A stretch of 64,000 nucleotides of DNA from Thiorhodovibrio winogradskyi (GTDB taxonomy: Bacteria > Pseudomonadota > Gammaproteobacteria > Chromatiales > Chromatiaceae), in contig NZ_CP121472.1 of assembly GCF_036208045.1 (NCBI RefSeq), positions 1 through 64,000 of the forward strand, given 5' to 3'. Under the pieces are notes generated by a model, which worked only from the letters and a program-made list of their open reading frames with translations, was not told where the DNA came from and did not search any database. Each line of letters begins with the position of its first letter. Positions within the stretch are counted from its first letter, which is position 1. Positions 18,778 through 28,561 of the stretch are shown piece by piece. A program made the translations under genes and the position numbers.

Positions 18778-20598
18778 TCAGCCATCCAGGGCATACATGC
18801 GCTCAATGGCGTTACGGTGCTGGTGGACAACCTGATGTCGCTTGACCTTCATCGTTGGGGTCAGCAAACCGTTGTCGATCGACCAAGGCTCAAGCACCAG
18901 GGTGACGCGGCGAATTTTTGCATATCCGGGAAAGTCCGCCAGCGCCTCGCGGACGCGCGCCAGCATGGTCTTGATCAAGCCTTGATCCTGAAGGCTCGTC
19001 GGATCCCGCGGGTCAAGTTGATGCTCGCGCGCCAGGCTCGGCCAGAGCTCGGTATTGAGCACCAGTAGGGCGCTCAGAAAGGGTTTGCCCTCGCCCAGAA
19101 CCATGGCCTGTTCGAACAGAGGATCGAGCCCGATGGCCATCTCCATATCCGCCGGCGGCACCTTCTCGCCATTGGAGAGCACCAGAATGTCCTTCAGCCG
19201 CCCGGTGATCTGAAGATGGCGGCCGATGAGTCGCGCCTGATCCCCAGTGCGGAACCAACCGTCCTCGCCCAGGACCTGGGCGGTGGCGGCCGGGTTGTTC
19301 CAGTACCCGCGCATGACCCCGGGGCCGCTGACCTGAAGCTCGTCCTGCTCGCCAATGCGCACCAGCACGCCCCGCAGCGGAATGCCAACGGTCTCCGGCT
19401 GATTATCCTCAAGCGGATTGACACTGACCACCGGGCTAGTTTCGGTCAGACCATAGCCCTGAATCAAGGGCAATCCCAGGCTAATAAACATCCGCGCCAC
19501 ATCCAGCGGCAGGGGTGCGCCGCCGCTCACGGCTGCCCGAATACGTCCGCCAAGGCGTTCGAGCACCTTGTTTGCGATGAGACGCTTGAGCATGGGCCAG
19601 AGCAGCAGCAGAGGATGCCAACGCCGCCGTCCTTGAGTATGCTCGAAGGCGATCCAACCAATGCGCGTGGCCAGACCAAACAGCCAGCGTGCCGGAGCTG
19701 GGCGATGCTGAATTTGTTCCCGCAGACGCTGGTAGACGCGCTCGAACACTCGGGGTACGGCGATGATCACCGTCGGGCGAACGTTTTTAAGATCATCGGC
19801 GAGTTGGCCGACCGAGCGCGCGTAGGCCAGGGTGGCGCCGGCCATCATGGGCAGGTAATAGCTGGCCGTGCGCTCTAGCATATGCGACAAGGGCAGGAAG
19901 GACAGAAAAACGTCTTCCCGATAGACATCCAGTAGCGCCACGGCCCCATGCACGTTGCTCAGAATATTGCCGTGCGTCAGCATGACGCCTTTGGGCTTGC
20001 CGGTGGTGCCAGAGGTGTAAACGATGCTGGCCAACTCATCGGAGTCGGCGGTGCGCTGCCGCCAAGTCGCGCCCTGGCTCGGCAGCCAGTCGCGAGCCGC
20101 CACCACCCGAGGCTCTCCGGCAGCCAGTGAGGGGGTGTCTTTAGGAGTATCAAGCAGCACCACTGTCGCCGGCCAGGGTTGATCGCTCATCACCTCGGCC
20201 AGGCGGTTCCAGCGATTCGCATCCTGCACCAGCAAGGCCTTGGCAGCTGTTTCGCGCAGGATGTAGGCGGCATTCTCGGCGCGGTCGTCCGTATACAAGG
20301 GCACTGTTACCAACCCAAGCGAAAGTGCCGCTTGATCGAACATGACCCATTCCGGACAATTGCGCAACAACAGAGCGACACGATCTCCAGGCTCAAGCCC
20401 CTCGCCGGCTAATGCGTCGCGCCAGCGTGCGACCTGCGTGCAAATCTCGACCCAGGTGAGAGATCGCCAGGCGCTGCTGGAGCGATCGAACCAGCGGTAC
20501 GCCTCGTGCTCCGGGGAACGGCTTACCCGCTGCAGAAAAAGCCCGTCGAGCGTGACTGCCTGTTCAAGCGGAATCAGATCTTTTGACCATCGCTCCAT
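18778..20598 (-). CDS. Long-chain fatty acid--CoA ligase (AMP-binding)
   Basis: The 606-residue enzyme belongs to the ANL adenylating superfamily, FadD15/long-chain acyl-CoA synthetase branch. It activates fatty acids with ATP and CoA. The P-loop-like motif YTSGTTGKPKG lies at 194-204, followed by LPLSHMLERTASYY, the GYGLTETSPV motif, and the C-terminal GWFRTGDQARL and GRLKDILVLSNGEKV motifs. The gene stands alone between the tRNA and thiS, with 225 bp of gene-free sequence on the tRNA side. Substrate chain length cannot be told from sequence. Confidence 0.92.
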   Translation of the reverse strand: MERWSKDLIPLEQAVTLDGLFLQRVSRSPEHEAYRWFDRSSSAWRSLTWVEICTQVARWRDALAGEGLEPGDRVALLLRNCPEWVMFDQAALSLGLVTVPLYTDDRAENAAYILRETAAKALLVQDANRWNRLAEVMSDQPWPATVVLLDTPKDTPSLAAGEPRVVAARDWLPSQGATWRQRTADSDELASIVYTSGTTGKPKGVMLTHGNILSNVHGAVALLDVYREDVFLSFLPLSHMLERTASYYLPMMAGATLAYARSVGQLADDLKNVRPTVIIAVPRVFERVYQRLREQIQHRPAPARWLFGLATRIGWIAFEHTQGRRRWHPLLLLWPMLKRLIANKVLERLGGRIRAAVSGGAPLPLDVARMFISLGLPLIQGYGLTETSPVVSVNPLEDNQPETVGIPLRGVLVRIGEQDELQVSGPGVMRGYWNNPAATAQVLGEDGWFRTGDQARLIGRHLQITGRLKDILVLSNGEKVPPADMEMAIGLDPLFEQAMVLGEGKPFLSALLVLNTELWPSLAREHQLDPRDPTSLQDQGLIKTMLARVREALADFPGYAKIRRVTLVLEPWSIDNGLLTPTMKVKRHQVVHQHRNAIERMYALDG

Positions 20599-20771
20599 GA
20601 GCTACTCCCGGCTTGTTGATCAGGGATCTTGATGAGGGATCCTTGTTGATTAGGGAGATGGCTGCGACACGGTCAGGATGGCACAAGCGCAGCGGCTTTC
20701 CAAAACGGATCTTAAGGCGATTAACGCCGGTGATCCAGGGCAAAACAATAGCAAACACAAGGAAATTGGCG

Positions 20772-20972
20772 ATGCAGATCTTTCTAAATGGTGAAACCCT
20801 TGACCTCAATCCTGGTGCCACGGTGCTGGATCTGATTCACCAACAAGGACTCGCCAAACAGCGCCTGGCGGTCGAAGTCAACCAACATCTCGTCCCCCGA
20901 AGCCAGTTCGCGGCAAGTCCACTTGCACCGGGCGACCGTGTAGAAATCATTCACGCGGTTGGCGGCGGCTAA
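20772..20972 (+). CDS. thiS: Sulfur carrier protein ThiS
   Basis: ThiS is a ubiquitin-like sulfur carrier for the thiazole moiety of thiamine. It is adenylated by ThiF and thiocarboxylated at its C-terminal glycine. The 66-residue product starts MQIFLNGETLDL and ends VEIIHAVGGG, the Gly-Gly tail needed for thiocarboxylate formation, with GDRVEI shortly before. The start at 20772 is the only methionine matching the family; the frame is open for another 159 bases upstream. thiG, which normally follows thiS, is absent: the next gene is a globin on the other strand. Confidence 0.9.
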   Translation: MQIFLNGETLDLNPGATVLDLIHQQGLAKQRLAVEVNQHLVPRSQFAASPLAPGDRVEIIHAVGGG

Positions 20973-21041
20973 GAGTTCCAGTCAGGATTTGGGTTCCATT
21001 TGGGACTCCCTGGGGCAAGCCTTGGGGGTCCGCTAAGACGC

Positions 21042-21449
21042 TCAGCTCGCTCCTCCTTCCATCATCAGCTGGGCAAGTTCGTCATAGACTTGATTCCAAG
21101 CATGACGGGTTTCCGGGCCAAAATCACTACCAAGATGCGCGTCCAGGGTTGCGATCAGGGCATCACGCATCTTTGGGTAATCCTCATCTTCCACCCCATA
21201 GCCGCTGTGGCGAGCACCCATCATGGTAATGACCCGATCCAAGGACGCCAGATCATCCAGGGTATCGACCGTGCGATTGATCATGCGCATCAGCTTGTGC
21301 GCTTGCTCGTCCATCTCGCCCTTGAACAGATGGCGAAGCTCCGGGTGGTCGTTGAACATGCGCTGATAAAGCGCTGCTCCAGCCTGCTCGGCCTGTGGTT
21401 GCAACCGCGCCCAGGAAGCGCGCACAAGGGCAATATCGTCTGATGTCAT
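21042..21449 (-). CDS. Single-domain globin (bacterial hemoglobin)
   Basis: The 135-residue protein is a single-domain globin related to Vitreoscilla hemoglobin and the globin part of flavohemoglobins. The proximal heme ligand is H81 in GARHSGYGV, followed by EDYPKMRDALIATL as in the family. The N-terminus IALVRASWARLQP and the helix LYQRMFNDHPELRHLF also match. No reductase domain is attached. Such proteins bind O2 or NO and support respiration or NO detoxification at low oxygen. It is convergent with thiS. Confidence 0.88.
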   Translation of the reverse strand: MTSDDIALVRASWARLQPQAEQAGAALYQRMFNDHPELRHLFKGEMDEQAHKLMRMINRTVDTLDDLASLDRVITMMGARHSGYGVEDEDYPKMRDALIATLDAHLGSDFGPETRHAWNQVYDELAQLMMEGGAS

Positions 21450-21577
21450 AATAACGGAGTCTCCCGTGAGTTTGGGTCAGCGCGGACCAGGGGATAGTTT
21501 GGCAGTTTATACCTGACTCGGCGCGAAATTGCCCACTCTGGGTTCGGGGCGGCAGGGAATCATCAGGATGCAAGTCC

Positions 21578-22414
21578 ATGGGCTGGATAGGTAAAGTAAT
21601 CGGCGGCATCGCCGGGCTGTTGCTAGCGGAAGCGCCCGGTGCCGTACTTGGGGCGATTTTGGGGCATGGTTTCGACCATGGTCTGCGTGCGTTCAGGCGC
21701 GATGGCTCACTCTCACGACAGGAGCGCGAGCGCGTGCAAGCGGCCTTTCGTGCCGTGACCTTCAGCACCATGGGCCATATCGCCAAGGCGGACGGTCGAG
21801 TGTCCGAGGCTGAAATCGCCATGGCAGAGGCGGCGATGGCTCGCCTGCGCTTCTCCGCCGAGAAACGGCGTCAGGCCATTGCTGAGTTCAAGCGCGGCAA
21901 GGCGCCAGACTTTGTGCTGGCCGAAGCGCTCACCACCTTCTGGCGCGATTGTCGCGGTAACGCCGGCTTGCTGGAGATGTTCCTGCGCCTTCAACTACAG
22001 GCCGCCTATGCCGATGGAGTGCCTTCCCCAGCGCAGCGCCAGTTGTTGAACCAGGTGCGCCGAGCGCTGCGCATCCCGGAGTCGGAATTCGATCAGCTCG
22101 AGCAAATGATTCGCGTCGAACGAGAGAACACCTCGGAAAAAGCCGGCGCGCGCGGTAAAAAGAAATCCCGCCGAGCGGGTCAGCAGCCAGATTCCGGGGT
22201 TCTCACGCTCGCCCAGGCCTATGCGCTGCTGGGTGTCAAACCCAATGACTCAGATGCTGTGATCAAGCGCGCCTACCGTCGCCTGCGCAGCCAGCACCAT
22301 CCCGACAAGCTTGTCGCACGCGGACTGCCGGAAGAAATGCTGAAACTCGCCACGGAGAAAACCCAACAGATTCGCCAAGCTTACGAGCGCATTCAACAGG
22401 CGCGGGCAGCTTGA
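21578..22414 (+). CDS. djlA: DnaJ-like co-chaperone DjlA
   Basis: The 278-residue protein matches DjlA: an N-terminal glycine-rich membrane segment (about 4-31), a TerB-like helical domain (about 50-170, MGHIAKADGRVSEAEI), a charged linker (KKKSRR) and a C-terminal J domain with the HPD tripeptide in RSQHHPDKLVARGLPEE. DjlA stimulates DnaK ATPase at the inner membrane. Its stop is 24 bp from the stop of the convergent argA. Confidence 0.93.
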   Translation: MGWIGKVIGGIAGLLLAEAPGAVLGAILGHGFDHGLRAFRRDGSLSRQERERVQAAFRAVTFSTMGHIAKADGRVSEAEIAMAEAAMARLRFSAEKRRQAIAEFKRGKAPDFVLAEALTTFWRDCRGNAGLLEMFLRLQLQAAYADGVPSPAQRQLLNQVRRALRIPESEFDQLEQMIRVERENTSEKAGARGKKKSRRAGQQPDSGVLTLAQAYALLGVKPNDSDAVIKRAYRRLRSQHHPDKLVARGLPEEMLKLATEKTQQIRQAYERIQQARAA

Positions 22415-22438
22415 CAGTGACTGGCGCATGTTTCTGCT

Positions 22439-23822
22439 TCAGGGAATTGTGCTCTCATCCGCAAGCCACTTGAGATAAACCTGCGAATTGCGCTCGGGTC
22501 TGTAGCTCGCGCGCTTCGCCTCGGGCAGCACTTCCAGCCCAGCGGGCTCGAAGCCACGTTCACGAAACCAGTGCGCGGTTTGGGTGGTGAGCACGAACAA
22601 GCCTCTGAGACCCATGCGGCGGGCAAGCTGTTCCATGTGCGCGAGCATCCGATCGCCGCGACCGGTGCCGCGATACTCCGGATGCACGGCCACGCAGGCA
22701 AGCTCGGCCAAACCGGCATCCGCATGGGGAAACAGCGCGGCACAGGATAATATGGTGCCGTCGCGCTCGGTGACTTGAAACTGCCCAATGTCGCTTTCCA
22801 GCCGTTCGCGCGAGCGACTGATCAATAGGCCTTTTTGTTCAAGTGGCGCTAGAAATTCCAGAATGCCCGCCACATCATCCAAACGCGCCGGTCGGAGTTC
22901 CTCGAAAGGTTCGCTGGAGATCAGAGTACCGCTGCCGTCGCGGGTGAAGAGTTCACGCAGTAGCGCGCCGTCCCGGGCGCGATTAATCAGATGGACTCGG
23001 CGAATACCGCGTCGGCAGGCTTCCGTGCTCGCGCGCAACACGGCGGCGGTTTCTTCCGTTAGCGCCGTCTCGCCAACCAGTAGCTGGTCCACGTCACTTA
23101 GCAAGAGTTGGGGCCCAAGCACCGGGTTGAATCCACCGGGCTCGAGAAGAAAAATCAGCTTATCCGCGCCCAAGGCCACGGCGGTGGAACAGGCAACATC
23201 GGCCGCGCTCAGGTTAAAGACCTCGCCGGTTGGCGAATAGCCCAAGGGTGGAATCAGCGCGACCGCCTTGGCCTCCAGGCGCTGGCGCAGGGCAGCGCGG
23301 TCGATGCGCCGTACCGCGCCTGTGTGCTGATAATCGACCCCATCAAGAACGCCAAGCGGGCGTGCGGTGACAAAGTTGCCAGACGCGACCGGGATGCGCA
23401 CCCCGGCCATGGGCGAATTGGCCAGACCAAGCGAGAGCAGCGCCTCGATCTCGACCCGCGCGACCCCGGCCGCCTCTTTGACGCAGGCCAGCGCCGGTTT
23501 GTCAGTCACACGCAGGCCTTTGACATAACGCATCTCGGCGCTCTGACGGGCCAGGCGCTGCTCGATTTGTGGGCGTGCGCCATGCACCAGCACCAGGCGA
23601 ATGCCAAGACCGTGCAGCAGGGCGAAATCATGCACCAGATTGGGAAACCCAGGGTCGGTGATGGCCTCACCACCGAAGCAAATGACAAAGGTGCGGTCGC
23701 GATGGGCGTGCACATATGGCGTACACTGGCGGAACCAGGCGACGAAAGGGTCGCTTGGTTTGCCGTCACCCTGATCGCCAGCAGCAGAGATGGCATTATC
23801 AATGGTGGTGATGTCGAGGGCC

Positions 23823-23848
<26 letters not shown>
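22439..23848 (-). CDS. argA: N-acetylglutamate synthase
   Basis: ArgA acetylates glutamate with acetyl-CoA, the first step of arginine synthesis. The 469-residue protein has an amino-acid-kinase-like regulatory domain (about 45-300, VICFGGEAITDP, LVLVHGARPQIEQRL, IPPLGYSPTGEVFNL) and a C-terminal GNAT domain with the acetyl-CoA loop VHPEYRGTGRGDRMLAHME. The length fits the bacterial ArgA type. It overlaps the 3' end of the upstream response regulator gene by 26 bp, so the two are probably co-transcribed. Confidence 0.94.
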
Positions 23849-25241
<1,393 letters not shown>

Positions 25242-25566
25242 CGGGCGGGTAACTTCTCAATTTCTCATGGCACAGCGCCCGCCACAGCGGCACGCTCACA
25301 AATGATATCAGGCAATGGCGGGATGGTGTGATGTCCTCCGATAGTGTGATGTCCTCCGATACGGTCGCCGAGGTAATCCCAGAAAAAGATGCCGATGTCG
25401 GAAGCGTAGCAGGCATGAGACAGCAGTAATGGTTTGTTGTGGTGCCCAACCGCGGTGCTTGCCTCATGGTCGACGACTTCATCTATCGCCATGGCCTGGA
25501 ACTGCTTGGCGGGGCGGGACCGTCGACCTAGACGAAGTGCAAAAAGTTTAGTTTGATGGCAAGCCC
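25242..25566. other. Gene-free stretch, start of a decayed region
   Basis: No convincing gene is seen. A minus-strand open frame of 75 codons (25265-25492) and an overlapping one contain nothing I recognise. The stretch carries a perfect 18-bp tandem duplication (25326-25361). It is the region where a PilS-like kinase gene would be expected if the adjacent regulator were in its ancestral context. Confidence 0.5.
25326..25361. repeat. Perfect 18-bp tandem duplication
   Basis: The unit GTGTGATGTCCTCCGATA occurs twice with no gap and no mismatch. It lies in non-coding, decayed sequence and looks like a recent slippage or unequal-crossover event. Confidence 0.9.
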
Positions 25567-25623
25567 ATGCACACTGTCAACATCCATGAAGCAAAAACCC
25601 ATCTCTCCCATCTTGTCGAAAAG
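25567..25623 (+). pseudogene. Phd/YefM-type antitoxin fragment
   Basis: Nineteen codons from the ATG read MHTVNIHEAKTHLSHLVEK, which is the DNA-binding N-terminus of Phd/YefM-family antitoxins of type II toxin-antitoxin systems. The family resemblance ends there: the next codons are unrelated, and the continuing frame stops at 25758. No toxin gene (VapC, Doc or RelE type) follows. It is a truncated remnant of a toxin-antitoxin locus. Confidence 0.6.
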
Positions 25624-25631
25624 CGGCCGGC

Positions 25632-25760
25632 GGCGATCTCTTCTTGCTCTGGCTTATCGGCACGGTGGCGGAACACGCCGGTTTGCATGAGAAAATGCGT
25701 CCTGGCTGCCGCAAACGACGGGATTATTCGCGGGTTTTTCTGGCGCGCCTGCTGGTGACA
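25632..25760 (+). pseudogene. Possible transposase C-terminal remnant (IS4-like)
   Basis: In the frame starting GDLFLLWLIG the translation continues VAEHAGLHEKM and RRDYSRVFLARLL. This pattern of a hydrophobic block, AAE-like tripeptide and an arginine-rich stretch recalls the C-terminus of IS4-family transposases. There is no start, no catalytic DDE region and no terminal inverted repeat nearby. It directly follows the antitoxin fragment, so an insertion may have disrupted that locus. The assignment is from memory of the family and is weak. Confidence 0.35.
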
Positions 25761-25983
25761 TTAACAAAGACTGCTGGCGTAGCGGCCTGGCGAGGCAAAA
25801 GTTTGTGGGGATACCTCAGGGTCTGTCCCCTATTATCACTGCCTATTATCTAATGAGCGAGCCATTGATCGGCTAGCTGGTGCTGGAGAAAATTGACCTG
25901 GTCATCGACAGTGCGCGCCCAACGCTTGGGCCGCGCCTGGAACTGCCGAATATGCCGCTGCTCAAACACAAATCCGCGCGCCA

Positions 25984-26380
25984 GTGACCAAGATTGGCAA
26001 GAGTATCGAGATAGCCACGAACTTGGACAAGACACTAATACATATTATCGCCTCAACGGACACCTGGATTGAAGGCGATGCCGTACGCCAAGTGAAGCAG
26101 ACCGCCGCGCTGCCCGACAGCACCCCGAGGACTTGCGCCAGACGGCCCTCGGTGGCCAGATCATCTGCGAGGACAAGGAACTGCTCTATGACGAAGCCCC
26201 GAAGCATACAAAGCCGTCGGCCGCGTCATCGCTGATCTGGTCGATGCCGGCCTGTGCCGCATCATAGCCACCGTGTGACCGGTACTGACCTACAAGGTTC
26301 GTCGCCTCGAAAGCAATCGGGAGCGCCAGCGGGCACAGAAGTCGCCTCGCACAACTAAGCCTAAGCGGAACCGCCGATGA
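25984..26380 (+). pseudogene. rtcB: rtcB (RtcB2-type RNA ligase) remnant
   Basis: RtcB ligases join RNA ends with 2',3'-cyclic phosphate. The RtcB2 branch is typically encoded just upstream of prfH. Two ends of the gene survive. The N-terminal part (about 26026-26118) reads IHIIASTDTWIEGDAVRQ and KQTAALP. The C-terminal part (from about 26121) reads PEDLRQTALGGQIICEDKE and LLYDEAPKH, then shifts frame to AYKAVGRVIADLVDAGLCRI. An in-frame TGA follows IIATV, after which PVLTYKVRRLE continues. Most of the roughly 380-codon gene, including the metal-binding catalytic core, is deleted. The final TGA (26378-26380) overlaps the prfH start in an ATGA, which shows the ancestral coupling. Confidence 0.85.
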
Positions 26381-27006
26381 GTACCCCAACCCTGTGGCTA
26401 CAAGTCTCCGCCGGCCGCTGCCCGGCGGAATGCGAATGGGTGGTCGGTCAACTTGCCCCGCGCCTGACCGCCGAGTTGCAAGCGCGCGGGCTGGCGGTGG
26501 AGGAGATCGACCGCACCCCCGGCCATCACCCCGGAGATGCGCGCTCCGTGTTGCTGCGGGTCAGTGGTCCGGAGGTACAGACCCAGGTCGCCGACTGGCT
26601 CGGCACCATCCAATGGATCGGCGCCAGTCCATATCGGCCCCACCACAAGCGCAAGAACTGGTTCGTCAGCGTTGCTGCCTTCACGGAACCGGTGGTCTCT
26701 ACTTGGAGCGAGCACGAAGTGCGCATTGAAACCCAGCGCGCCTCCGGTCCAGGAGGGCAGCATGTCAACCGCACCGAAAGCGCGGTACGTGTCACCCATC
26801 TGCCGACCGGGATGAGCACCCTGGCCCAAGAGGAACGCTCCCAGCACCTGAACCGTCGCCTAGCGCTGGCCAGGCTCTCTGCGCTGCTGTTCGAACAGAC
26901 CGAGGATCGGCTTCGAGCGGCGGAAGATCGGCGCTGGCGGCAGCATACCCAGTTGGAACGAGGGAATGCTGTACGGGTTTATCGGGGCAGCGATTTCCGT
27001 CGTTAG
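26377..27006 (+). CDS. prfH: Peptide chain release factor homolog PrfH
   Basis: PrfH is a class-I release factor homologue that lacks stop-codon reading and releases peptides from ribosomes damaged in the decoding centre; in linked systems RtcB2 then reseals the rRNA. The 209-residue product has the catalytic GGQ at 126-128 in [18 protein letters not shown], and an N-terminal part matching PrfH ([14 protein letters not shown]). It is full length with no disruption. Its start overlaps the stop of the decayed rtcB, so this genome seems to keep the rescue factor without its adjacent repair ligase. Confidence 0.92.
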   Translation: MSTPTLWLQVSAGRCPAECEWVVGQLAPRLTAELQARGLAVEEIDRTPGHHPGDARSVLLRVSGPEVQTQVADWLGTIQWIGASPYRPHHKRKNWFVSVAAFTEPVVSTWSEHEVRIETQRASGPGGQHVNRTESAVRVTHLPTGMSTLAQEERSQHLNRRLALARLSALLFEQTEDRLRAAEDRRWRQHTQLERGNAVRVYRGSDFRR

Positions 27007-27269
27007 AAGAGTCCGAATATTCCACATGTGCGAGTTAGATTCAGTTTTTTCATTGTGCCCGCATTGATAGCGCTCCGTGTTATGCTTGAGCAGGTGTCGG
27101 ACAGATGGCGGTAGAAAGTGCGTAGTGGCCCACGGCTGGAAAAGAGGTGTTAGGGCCAGTCGGGCTCGAGCCGGGAGTCCTGAAACTCGGCCTCCAACTG
27201 CCTGATCAAATCAGCGGTCTGAACGCGAAGAGGGCCTGACCGCGGGATCTGGTCAAGCGTGAACGTCCG
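27007..27269. other. Gene-free stretch
   Basis: No gene, hairpin or repeat is convincing here. On the minus strand a 37-codon reading frame without start (ending near 27150) contains ADLIRQLEAEFQDSRLEPDW, which looks protein-like but matches no family I know. Confidence 0.4.
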
Positions 27270-27518
27270 TCAGTGGATCTTCCCGATCTCTCCTTCAAGC
27301 ACATAGACTGCGCCGCAGTAAGGGCAGACAGTGCGGCGGTCGGGTGCCTTGTCGATCGGGAGATAGACGCGCGGGTGCATATTCCAGAGCTCCTCGCCGG
27401 GTCTGGGGCAGCTCAGGGGGAGTTTGGACGCCTGGATTTTAATGGGCCCTGGCGCCGCGGCTGGACTGACTGGGGGGGCCGGTTTGTCGGTGCTGAATGG
27501 AAGTGCGGAATGTTCCAT
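27270..27518 (-). CDS. CHCC zinc-finger domain protein
   Basis: The 82-residue protein has a proline/alanine-rich N-terminal half and a C-terminal zf-CHCC domain. The presumed zinc ligands are C37, H48, C65 and C68 in CPRPGEELWNMHPRV and CPYCGAVYVL. The domain is the one found in the mitochondrial complex I subunit NDUFS6 and in small bacterial proteins of unknown function. It lies 39 bp after ilvE on the same strand, an association common in gammaproteobacteria. Confidence 0.85.
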   Translation of the reverse strand: MEHSALPFSTDKPAPPVSPAAAPGPIKIQASKLPLSCPRPGEELWNMHPRVYLPIDKAPDRRTVCPYCGAVYVLEGEIGKIH

Positions 27519-27557
27519 GACGAATCTTCCTGTTAGGTGCCGAGTGAGGAGAGGGGT

Positions 27558-28478
27558 TTACACCAGATCAAGCCATTGGCGGTGGCCTGGGTCGCGGCCA
27601 TGGACCACGTCGAAGTAGTGGCTTTGCAGCTTCTCGGTAATGGGCCCGCGACCACCGTTGCCAATCACGCGCCCGTCGACTTCGCGGATGGGTGTGACCT
27701 CGGCGGCGGTGCCGGTGAAGAAGGCCTCGTCGGCGATGTAGACCTCATCGCGGGTGATGCGTTTTTCATGGACCTTCAAGCCCATGTCCTCGGCGAGGGC
27801 GATCACTGTCTTGCGGGTGATGCCGTCGAGCGCCGAGGTTAGGTCCGGGGTATGGAGCTGTCCGTCGCGCACCAGGAAGATATTTTCGCCGCTGCCTTCC
27901 ATCACATAGCCCTGGGCGTCGAGCAAAATAGCCTCGTCGTAGCCGTCGCGCAGGGCCTCCTGCAGGGCCATCATGGAGTTCATGTAGTTGCCGTTGGCCT
28001 TGGCGCGGCACATGGTGACATTGACATGATGGCGGGTGAAGGAGGACACCCGCACGCGAATGCCGCGGTTCATATTGTCCTCGCCGAGGTAGGAGCCCCA
28101 GTGCCAGGCGGCGACAATGACATGCACTTGCAGGTTGTCGGCGCGCAGACCCATGCCCTCGGAGCCGTAAAAGGCCATGGGGCGGATGTAAGCGGAGGCG
28201 AGCTTGTTCTCGCGCACCGCGAGGCGTTGGGCCTGATTGAGGGTGTCGCGGTCGTAGGGGATCTTCATGCCCAGGATGTGCGCGGAATTAAACAGCCGCT
28301 CGGTGTGCTCCGGCAGGCGGAATATGGCCGCGCCGCGGTCGGTCTCATAGGCGCGCACGCCCTCGAAGACGCCCATGCCGTAGTGCAGGGTATGGGTCAG
28401 CACATGGGTTTGGGCGTCGCGCCAGGGGACGAGTTCGCCGTTGTACCAAATCACGCCGTCGCGGTCGGCCATGCTCAT
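27558..28478 (-). CDS. ilvE: Branched-chain amino acid aminotransferase
   Basis: IlvE transfers the amino group from glutamate to 2-oxo acids in the last step of leucine, isoleucine and valine synthesis. The 306-residue product is a fold-IV PLP enzyme with THTLHYGMGVFEGVRAY near 28-44, the PLP lysine K160 in CRAKANGNYMNS, and GYVMEGSGENIF. The ATG at 28478 is preferred because GGAG lies 10 bases upstream and the N-terminus MSMADRDGVIWYNGE matches the family; a longer frame reaches 28514. It lies 83 bp after glnE. Confidence 0.95.
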   Translation of the reverse strand: MSMADRDGVIWYNGELVPWRDAQTHVLTHTLHYGMGVFEGVRAYETDRGAAIFRLPEHTERLFNSAHILGMKIPYDRDTLNQAQRLAVRENKLASAYIRPMAFYGSEGMGLRADNLQVHVIVAAWHWGSYLGEDNMNRGIRVRVSSFTRHHVNVTMCRAKANGNYMNSMMALQEALRDGYDEAILLDAQGYVMEGSGENIFLVRDGQLHTPDLTSALDGITRKTVIALAEDMGLKVHEKRITRDEVYIADEAFFTGTAAEVTPIREVDGRVIGNGGRGPITEKLQSHYFDVVHGRDPGHRQWLDLV

Positions 28479-28561
28479 GTTTCGATGTCTCCAGGTTATA
28501 ATTCGTGCCCGCATCCGGGCCTATTTCCGGGCCAATTTTTGGTTTGGTTTTCGAGCTGGAC

